NCBI RefSeq assembly: GCF_003315345.1
Contig: NZ_QNRO01000016.1
Location: forward strand, 29,693 to 93,692
Reading direction: 5' to 3'
DNA length: 64,000 bases
DNA from: Marinobacter pelagius
GTDB lineage: Bacteria; Pseudomonadota; Gammaproteobacteria; Pseudomonadales; Oleiphilaceae
A program made the translations under genes and the position numbers. Positions 58,367-64,000 of this stretch are shown here, one piece after another. Position 1 is the first letter of the stretch, and each line of letters opens with the position of its first letter. The notes beneath the pieces were generated by a model. That model searched no databases. It was not told where the DNA came from and saw nothing but the letters and a program-made list of their open reading frames with translations.

Positions 58367-59134
58367 ATGCATTACAGCTCCATTCTCCCCGATGTCCTCA
58401 AAATCGCCGACGAAGCCAGCGAGAAAGTCCTCCACATCTACGAATCCGACTTCAAGGTTCGCTACAAGGAAGACAATTCGCCGATCACCGCTGCCGATGA
58501 AGCCGCCCACGACATCATCTACAAGGGCCTGCGCAACATCAGCCGGGATATCCCGATTCTTTCGGAAGAGGGCAAAAGCATTCCCTGGGAAGAGCGCAAA
58601 CACTGGCGTCGTTTCTGGCTCATCGACCCCATTGATGGCACCAAGGACTTCACCCAGCGTAATGGCGAGTTTACCGTCAACATCGCCATGATCGAGGATG
58701 GTCAGCCAGTGATGGGTGTTGTCACCGCCCCAGCACTCAAAACTGCCTACTGGGGCATCGTAGGCGAGGGCGCACATATGCGCGATCGCACCGGCAAGAT
58801 TCTCCGTATTCGTGTTGCAGAGCCGAAAGATACCAAACGCGTGGTGGCCAGCAAGAACCACATGAACGATGAAACCCTTGCCTTCATTGCAAAACTCGGC
58901 GATCACGAACTCGTCCAGGCCGGCAGCTCGCTCAAGTTCTGCCGCATCGCCGAAGGGCATGCCGACATCTACCCGCGCATGGGGCCGACGAGCGAGTGGG
59001 ATACGGCGGCGGCGCATGCGATTTTGGTAGCGGCCGGGGGGCAGGTGCAGACGTTGGAAGGAGAGCCGTTGCGGTATGGGAAAGAGGATATTCTGAATCC
59101 CTGGTTCGTGGCGGCCGGTAGTTGGTATTTTTAA
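58367..59134 (+). CDS. cysQ: CysQ, 3'(2'),5'-bisphosphate nucleotidase
   Basis: CysQ (255 residues, inositol-monophosphatase fold) hydrolyses PAP to AMP in sulfate assimilation. The Li+-sensitive metal motif DPIDGTKDF, PILSEEGK and the C-terminal WDTAAAHAIL are intact. ATG 58367 has AGGGA upstream and gives the normal N-terminus; the open frame continues back through two palindromes to 58253. Confidence 0.94.
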   Translation: MHYSSILPDVLKIADEASEKVLHIYESDFKVRYKEDNSPITAADEAAHDIIYKGLRNISRDIPILSEEGKSIPWEERKHWRRFWLIDPIDGTKDFTQRNGEFTVNIAMIEDGQPVMGVVTAPALKTAYWGIVGEGAHMRDRTGKILRIRVAEPKDTKRVVASKNHMNDETLAFIAKLGDHELVQAGSSLKFCRIAEGHADIYPRMGPTSEWDTAAAHAILVAAGGQVQTLEGEPLRYGKEDILNPWFVAAGSWYF

Positions 59135-59151
59135 TTCAGGGGTCTTGCTCA

Positions 59152-59246
59152 GGGGGCTGATGAATTCATTCATCTGACCCCAGTTTTGCGTCCGACCCCA
59201 AGTTAAAGTCTAGAATGGGGTCAGAAGAAGGTTTTCTTCAGACCCC
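59152..59246. repeat. GGGGTC palindrome cluster Q (2 copies)
   Basis: The copies are at 59152-59181 (F with GGGGGC start) and 59217-59246 (R). A left-arm fragment lies at about 59139-59144. The spacer before the second copy (AAGTTAAAGTCTAGAAT) resembles that in cluster K (AAGTTAAATTTCCAAGTT). Confidence 0.92.
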
Positions 59247-59295
59247 TGTGCAATCCTCGACCCCATTGAGTAACACTCAACCAAACGGATTTGAA

Positions 59296-59775
59296 ATGAC
59301 CTGGTACGCCATCCAACACAAACCCGCCCAGGGCGATCGCGCCCTTCAACACCTCCAGAACCAGGACATTCCCTGTTTCTACCCCAAAATCGAGGTGGAA
59401 AAAATCAAGGCCGGCAAGCGCAGCAAGAAGCTGGAACCGCTGTTCCCCGGCTACCTCTTCGTCAATCTCGAACAAACCGACCCCGTCTGGGCCAAGCTCC
59501 GCTCCACCCGCGGCGTGATTCGCGTGGTTGGTTTTGCTAACAAGCCCGCGGCGATCGAAGATGATGTCATTGATCACATCAAAGATAGTCTGCACAAGGT
59601 TGCAGAAAAGGGGGGAATTAAAGCCGGTGAACCGGTGGAGCTGGATGATGGGCCGTTCAAGGGCATCAGCGCCATCTTTCAGGCTTATGATGGTGAGGAG
59701 AGAGCGATTGTCCTGATTAATTTCATGCAAAAACAGCAAATGGTAAAGGTTCCAGTTTCCGCTCTCAGAAAGTAA
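59296..59775 (+). CDS. rfaH: RfaH-type transcription elongation factor
   Basis: This NusG-paralogue (159 residues) of the RfaH group has an N-terminal NGN domain (TWYAIQHKPAQGDRALQHL, LEPLFPGYLFVNL) and a C-terminal KOW-like domain (PFKGISAIFQAYDGEERAIVLI). RfaH is recruited at ops sites to long surface-polysaccharide and pilus operons. ATG 59296 gives the family N-terminus; the open frame continues upstream into a palindrome. No ops consensus was seen in the window. Confidence 0.9.
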   Translation: MTWYAIQHKPAQGDRALQHLQNQDIPCFYPKIEVEKIKAGKRSKKLEPLFPGYLFVNLEQTDPVWAKLRSTRGVIRVVGFANKPAAIEDDVIDHIKDSLHKVAEKGGIKAGEPVELDDGPFKGISAIFQAYDGEERAIVLINFMQKQQMVKVPVSALRK

Positions 59776-59906
59776 AGCTTCTCTTCGCGCTTGGGTGACC
59801 ATCCACATGTTGGCATACGCGCTTTCGTGGATTTAAAGTATCGTATAACCTATAAAATACTATAAATTTATTTCTTGAAGAGATGTTTGAGACGGGAGAG
59901 AATCTC

Positions 59907-61496
59907 ATGCCGGAGATGAAGTCCTCCGAGGTTATAGGAGCACATTTTTCCACCAGAAATTGGTCGGGAGCGGACGGTTGGGGGCTGGAGGATAAGAAGC
60001 GCCAAATCTATGAAAATCGAAACGCCACCTATCCTGTCCGCCACACAGTTCGTTCTATCTGCGAAGATTTCCATGCTGCTTCCCACAGTAAGGTGGCTGA
60101 ACAGGTAGCGCGGGATCTGGCCAATGGTCACCGAATAATGATCGTGGGAGCCGCAACCGGCGATGTGCTGCTCGGAGTCGCTACATTCCTCTCTGCCGTG
60201 ATGGGGATTGCCCGCGCAGTAAAGAGGACGCGGGATGTAACGACGACTCGGTTGGGCTCTCTGGGGGAATGGAGTGGTAGTGAAAATATCCTACCGCTTT
60301 TGATGGATGAGAAACTGATGGCAAAGGGAGAAATGTCGGAATGCGCAGAAAAGGTTAAGGCTTTTTCTCCTCACTCCATTATTTTCCTGAACCCGCCTTT
60401 TGCGCTGCGTGACAACGAACTGTTCACTGCCGAGTTGGTGAAGTCTTGCAAGATTATGGAGGTATCAAACAGGAGGCAAGCCTCTATACTGGCTGCAAGT
60501 GACGCTTCATTAGATCTCTCCTCATGTGGAGAGAGTAGTTGGGGCGAGGCTCCCGTACCCCTTTGCTTGTTAATCCACCTTCTCACTTTTCAGATCCGGG
60601 AAGAGACCATCAATATCGTTAGCACGCATCCCAGGGCTCAGGCGCTGATGATGCAGTTGGGGTCGCTGAAGCTTGAGGTTGGAGCTACGCTCGCGGGATT
60701 TTCAGCCATTTTTGGCGATTCGCTTCTCACTGATCGGTGTAGGGTGATGGCAAGCTTCGCCTTGGATCAGCTGAACAGAGGCTGGTCGTTACCTCCAAGA
60801 ACGGCGCATTCCCGTGAACTAATGAGTTTTGGACTGAGAGCACTGTTGGCACAGGGTGACATTAAAGCACCGGTGACCTGCAAAGATCTGAGGATGCAGC
60901 TCAAACCCCTTTTAGACACCATGGTTGCTCATGGAGAATGGCATTCGCTTCTTGAGTGTCTTCTGACCTCATCCATTATCAAAGCATCGGATAAGAGTGC
61001 GCGCGCTGCCTACTTGGTGTCGTGTTCTGAGGATGCTCATTATTCCCCGAAATGGGAGCTCCATCCTGGAGGCCAGGAGAGCAACATGGATGTTGCTCAA
61101 AGTGCCACATCTCACCGGATATCCTCCATTAACCATTCCGATGGCATGCTCTCCCCGGATCAAAGGGTTTATGGACTTGCCCACTGGCTCGAGAAGCAGC
61201 CCTGGGGCAGTGATTTTCCGGAGCCGGAATTCGAGCAGGAGTTCATAGTGAGGGAGCGGTCAGTCGTTGCCGAAACCCACCAACAGTTTATCGTAGTTGA
61301 TTTTGGTCAACCCACTGATTTAGAGCGCTGGTCAAACAGGTTCGCCCTCGTCTGGAAAGAAAGCATAGGTAATGGCATGGGGCCAATCAAGGAAGGGGCC
61401 GTTGTCCGGGTCCGTTATAAACTGCAGGTGAATCGGGCAGTGCATGACAGCGAAGTTTTCGGTCTCGTGACCGAGCTCGTTCCGGCGGAAAGTTAG
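59907..61496 (+). CDS. Unknown protein with DNA N6-adenine methyltransferase-like motifs
   Basis: This 529-residue protein was not recognised. The region IMIVGAATGDVLLG (about residues 77-90) looks like a SAM-binding motif I of the AATGDLLL type, and IIFLNPPFAL (about 158-167) contains NPPF, the catalytic motif of N6-adenine methyltransferases. The C-terminal 90 residues (EFIVRERSVVAETHQQFIVVDFG...) form a separate small beta-rich domain. ATG 59907 follows GGGAG and is preferred to 59883. It is four bases upstream of the GGDEF gene, so they form one operon. It could also be a degenerate methyltransferase. Confidence 0.6.
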   Translation: MPEMKSSEVIGAHFSTRNWSGADGWGLEDKKRQIYENRNATYPVRHTVRSICEDFHAASHSKVAEQVARDLANGHRIMIVGAATGDVLLGVATFLSAVMGIARAVKRTRDVTTTRLGSLGEWSGSENILPLLMDEKLMAKGEMSECAEKVKAFSPHSIIFLNPPFALRDNELFTAELVKSCKIMEVSNRRQASILAASDASLDLSSCGESSWGEAPVPLCLLIHLLTFQIREETINIVSTHPRAQALMMQLGSLKLEVGATLAGFSAIFGDSLLTDRCRVMASFALDQLNRGWSLPPRTAHSRELMSFGLRALLAQGDIKAPVTCKDLRMQLKPLLDTMVAHGEWHSLLECLLTSSIIKASDKSARAAYLVSCSEDAHYSPKWELHPGGQESNMDVAQSATSHRISSINHSDGMLSPDQRVYGLAHWLEKQPWGSDFPEPEFEQEFIVRERSVVAETHQQFIVVDFGQPTDLERWSNRFALVWKESIGNGMGPIKEGAVVRVRYKLQVNRAVHDSEVFGLVTELVPAES

Positions 61497-61499
61497 CTT

Positions 61500-63284
61500 A
61501 TGCCGAACGGATGGATCGCAGTTGCGGTTACTGTGACTTTTGTCGTTCTGGGGTTCTATAGCCTTTGCCTGGGAAAGAAAGCGAGGCTTCAGGCATTGAG
61601 GATTCGGGAACTCAATGAAAAGCTCCAGAACGCAAAAATAAAGGAGGTCCCAGAACAATCAGATCCAGAGGCCAGTCCACTTGGCATCGCTGATGTGCCT
61701 GCGTTGACTCTTGGAAAGGGTGACGACGAGGTTCAATCCCCCCCACGCGATGCAACTACCTTGAACCTCATCGCCGAGGCCCTAACGGAAAATCAACTTG
61801 AAGACGCCATTAGGAGCCTTCTAGCGTTATACAAGGACCACCTGCCTCCAGGACAAGAGCTGGTGCTTTTTCGATACAGCGAAGCTAAGCAGTCGCTGCA
61901 ACGGTTAGGAGCCACCAATGCAGCGCTTGGCGAAGCCAGGTTTCTTCGAAACTTACCGGTCAGATTCGGTTCCAGTGTCACAGCGACGTCAGTCATATCC
62001 AGGAAAGAGAAGACTGTGTCGCTTGAGACTCCCTGTGGTGCTATCTCTGATGATTTGCGTCGTCAGTTAATTTTAAAGGGGTACCGAGCGTGGCGAACAG
62101 TTCCGATAGTTGGTATGGATAATTCGCTTATAGGCACGGTGGACGTTGTGAGCAGAAATAACCTGGAGTCTGATCAGCCGCCCCTGACTATCCCTCTAAA
62201 TCTTTTCACTGCTGTTTTTGAACGCCATAAGACCATTGACGAACTGAACCGCAGGCTGCGCTTTGAAAGCTTCCTGAGTGAGATCAACCACCAGTTGGCT
62301 CATTCTGTGGGTATCAATGAGTCAAAACCCTGGTACGACGTTATGCTCAAACTTTCGCAGTTTTTGTCGACCGAACGGGGCGAGCTGGAGATTCTGAGGC
62401 GCTCAGATGACAAAGAGATCTTCGAGAGCGTTTATGGAAATTGTAGGGCTGGTCGAGAGTTGCTCCCAGATGTGTTAAGCGCAGGGTTCATCGAGAAACT
62501 GCTCGGTAGCGTCGAGGGTATAATCAGTGTGCCCGAAGCTGCCCTGTATCAAGAGGAAGCTGATTCGAAGCCAGAGTTGAGGGTGTTCCCGCTTCCTTTA
62601 GCGGCGGAAGCTACACCGGCAACCGGAGAGGCTTATCTGTATCCCTTGCGCACGGGGGATTTCCTGGAAGGCGTAATCATCTTCAGGCCCCTAAGGCCAT
62701 TTGTGAGGGAGTCTTTTCTGGTACTGGTTGCGGTTATGCCGACAATTGCCGCTGCAATGGGCCGAGTCAGGCTGGTCCGTGAGCTCAATCGCAAAGCTTC
62801 CTATGACCAGCTTACGGGATTGCTCAATCGAACCCGGACTGAAGAGTCCCTGGTTTACGAAATACAGAGAAGCGAAAGGTACGGGAATGCACTCGCGGTG
62901 ATCTTGTTTGATATCGATAAATTCAAGCTCATCAATGACACTTTCGGTCATGATATTGGCGATCAGGTGCTTGGGAGGATTGGAGAGCAGTTGAGCCATG
63001 CCACCCGTTCTTCCGACATTGTTGGTCGCTGGGGGGGAGAAGAGTTTCTGTTGGTCCTGCCAGAGACCTCGCTCTCTGGAGCCCGGCAAGTGGCAGAGAT
63101 GATCCGATCCGAGGTAGAGGCGAGCGATTATGGCCTGTCTAAGCCTGTGACCGTCAGTCTGGGCTGTGCTGATTTTCAGTCAGGGGATTTGGTGGAGGCA
63201 TTGGTCAAGCGCGCGGATGTTGCGCTCTATCAGGCTAAGGAGAGTGGAAGAAACTGCGTTGTGTGCTTCGGGGATCACCTGTGA
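61500..63284 (+). CDS. GAF-domain diguanylate cyclase (GGDEF)
   Basis: This 594-residue protein has an N-terminal membrane helix (about 5-22), a short coiled coil, two GAF-like regions (about 90-240 and 250-420) and a C-terminal GGDEF domain with GGEEF (near residue 511). An intact inhibitory RxxD site (RSSD) lies five residues before it. It is probably an active c-di-GMP synthase with product inhibition. It is cotranscribed with the methyltransferase-like gene. Confidence 0.87.
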   Translation: MPNGWIAVAVTVTFVVLGFYSLCLGKKARLQALRIRELNEKLQNAKIKEVPEQSDPEASPLGIADVPALTLGKGDDEVQSPPRDATTLNLIAEALTENQLEDAIRSLLALYKDHLPPGQELVLFRYSEAKQSLQRLGATNAALGEARFLRNLPVRFGSSVTATSVISRKEKTVSLETPCGAISDDLRRQLILKGYRAWRTVPIVGMDNSLIGTVDVVSRNNLESDQPPLTIPLNLFTAVFERHKTIDELNRRLRFESFLSEINHQLAHSVGINESKPWYDVMLKLSQFLSTERGELEILRRSDDKEIFESVYGNCRAGRELLPDVLSAGFIEKLLGSVEGIISVPEAALYQEEADSKPELRVFPLPLAAEATPATGEAYLYPLRTGDFLEGVIIFRPLRPFVRESFLVLVAVMPTIAAAMGRVRLVRELNRKASYDQLTGLLNRTRTEESLVYEIQRSERYGNALAVILFDIDKFKLINDTFGHDIGDQVLGRIGEQLSHATRSSDIVGRWGGEEFLLVLPETSLSGARQVAEMIRSEVEASDYGLSKPVTVSLGCADFQSGDLVEALVKRADVALYQAKESGRNCVVCFGDHL

Positions 63285-63324
63285 TGGCCAGGGTGGCTGG
63301 CGCTTTTGGGTGGGCTCCCGAGGA

Positions 63325-63816
63325 TCAGTCTTTACTACCCTCAAGAGTTTCGGGTGGCTGGAATCGAATGTTTGTGTGGGGAGGGATGACATTGACCTCC
63401 TCCTCAAGGATCGACTCTAGCCTGAAAACCGTTATGAACTTTGCAGTACCGAAGGTGGTGGTTGCATCGTAAGCGATGGCGTTCAGGTATCTGTACGGTT
63501 CCAGCTCCACAAGTCGATCAAGCAGATCCATCCTCAGAGACGGCTTTCGGGGAAAGTCCTCCTCGGGCAATCCCTCCTGAGCCAGCCACCGATTCCAATG
63601 GTGGTTGATGTCATCCAGCACCTCCCGCTTGGCCCGGAGTGGCAAATTGAGAAACCTGCAATGCCGGAAACTATCCAGTGTTTGTTTGTTGGCTATCCAG
63701 TCTCCTATTTCTATCTTGACATCCGCAAAGCACACACCGACTTCATCATGGGCGCTTTTCCTGACTGCTGCTCCAATCAGGCTGCCTGGCCCCTTGTGTC
63801 CATAGAGAAGGGTCAC
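63325..63816 (-). CDS. Hypothetical protein, start uncertain
   Basis: This reading frame of at least 163 residues was not recognised. Visible blocks are GHKGPGSLIGAAVRK, IEIGDWIANKQTLDSFRHCRF and ELEPYRYLNAIAYDATTTFG. The frame stays open upstream to a TAA at about 63921 with no ATG/GTG/TTG before GTG 63816. A run of eight T bases and an out-of-frame ATG with GAGG upstream lie near 63895. The true start, or a frameshift at the T run, cannot be settled. It converges on the GGDEF gene. Confidence 0.55.
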   Translation of the reverse strand: MTLLYGHKGPGSLIGAAVRKSAHDEVGVCFADVKIEIGDWIANKQTLDSFRHCRFLNLPLRAKREVLDDINHHWNRWLAQEGLPEEDFPRKPSLRMDLLDRLVELEPYRYLNAIAYDATTTFGTAKFITVFRLESILEEEVNVIPPHTNIRFQPPETLEGSKD

Positions 63817-63821
63817 ACCTT

Positions 63822-64000
63822 TGCGTGGTAGCTTCAGGCCTTCTTTTTGGAAGTAGCAGGGTTTGCTAATGGTGTAGGTCGTTGGTTGGTTGTCATCCTC
63901 GAAAAAAAAGGGTATACGGATTTAATGGTTGATGGGGCACCTTCACCCCATCAATCTGATACCACCCTCAGATGGTTGATAGATCGACTCCGTAGTTGAG
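63822..64000. other. Right end of the window, no gene assigned
   Basis: The minus-strand frame of the neighbouring hypothetical protein remains open to about 63921. Beyond that, nothing was recognised before the window edge. Confidence 0.4.

Noticed and set aside
59776..59906. ops element for RfaH recruitment
   Set aside because: No GGCGGTAGC-like sequence found here or upstream of other operons in the window.

Overview
The window looks like chromosome of a GC-rich, marine-type gammaproteobacterium, most likely Marinobacter or a close relative. That assignment is inferred from gene order, which runs parallel to the Pseudomonas aeruginosa mre/rpoN/mla/his and pil regions, and from protein similarity recalled without a database search. 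No rRNA, tRNA, CRISPR array, prophage or intact insertion sequence was found.

Layout: (1) 1-8784, + strand: cell shape and envelope run mreB(partial)-mreC-mreD-maf-rng-yhdP-nit. (2) 9047-18453, - strand: darP and mgtE, then the nitrogen-PTS/sigma-54/LPS-transport block (ptsO, rapZ, ptsN, hpf, rpoN, lptB, lptA, lptC, kdsC, kdsD). (3) 18624-26748, + strand: mlaFEDCB, ibaG, murA, hisG, hisD, hisC, which together cover outer-membrane lipid asymmetry, the first peptidoglycan step and histidine synthesis. (4) 27045-31374: a Nif3-like protein, divergent zapG and zapE division genes, and a thiolase. (5) 31933-38299: a DUF1302/DUF1329 envelope pair followed by a large MalT-like LuxR regulator. (6) 38644-46820, - strand: acyltransferase, Bax-like glucosaminidase, a large lipoprotein, YfaZ, yacG, a hybrid histidine kinase and trmO. 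(7) 47128-55361: type IV pilus block pilB-pilC-pilD-coaE, divergent from sigma-54-driven pilA and a low-GC Wzy_C-type membrane protein that is probably a pilin glycosyltransferase. (8) 55362-64000: a decayed stretch, an MBL-fold ribonuclease, a DUF4258/DUF2283 pair that may be a toxin-antitoxin module, cysQ, rfaH, and a two-gene unit of a methyltransferase-like protein plus a GGDEF protein.

The dominant unexplained structure is a dispersed family of about 30-bp palindromes with GGGGTC/GACCCC ends. I count 51 copies in 17 clusters, almost all between genes. The inner stem position covaries between the arms, while an outer mismatch gives each copy a direction, as in REP/BIME elements. Two copies lie inside genes, at the N-termini of CoaE and TrmO, and both are read in the same open frame (GSD...FH.TP). 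A second family of three larger elements (25568-28102) has variable but exactly complementary 27-30 bp arms around a conserved core with two GGA-loop hairpins that resemble CsrA/RsmA sites.
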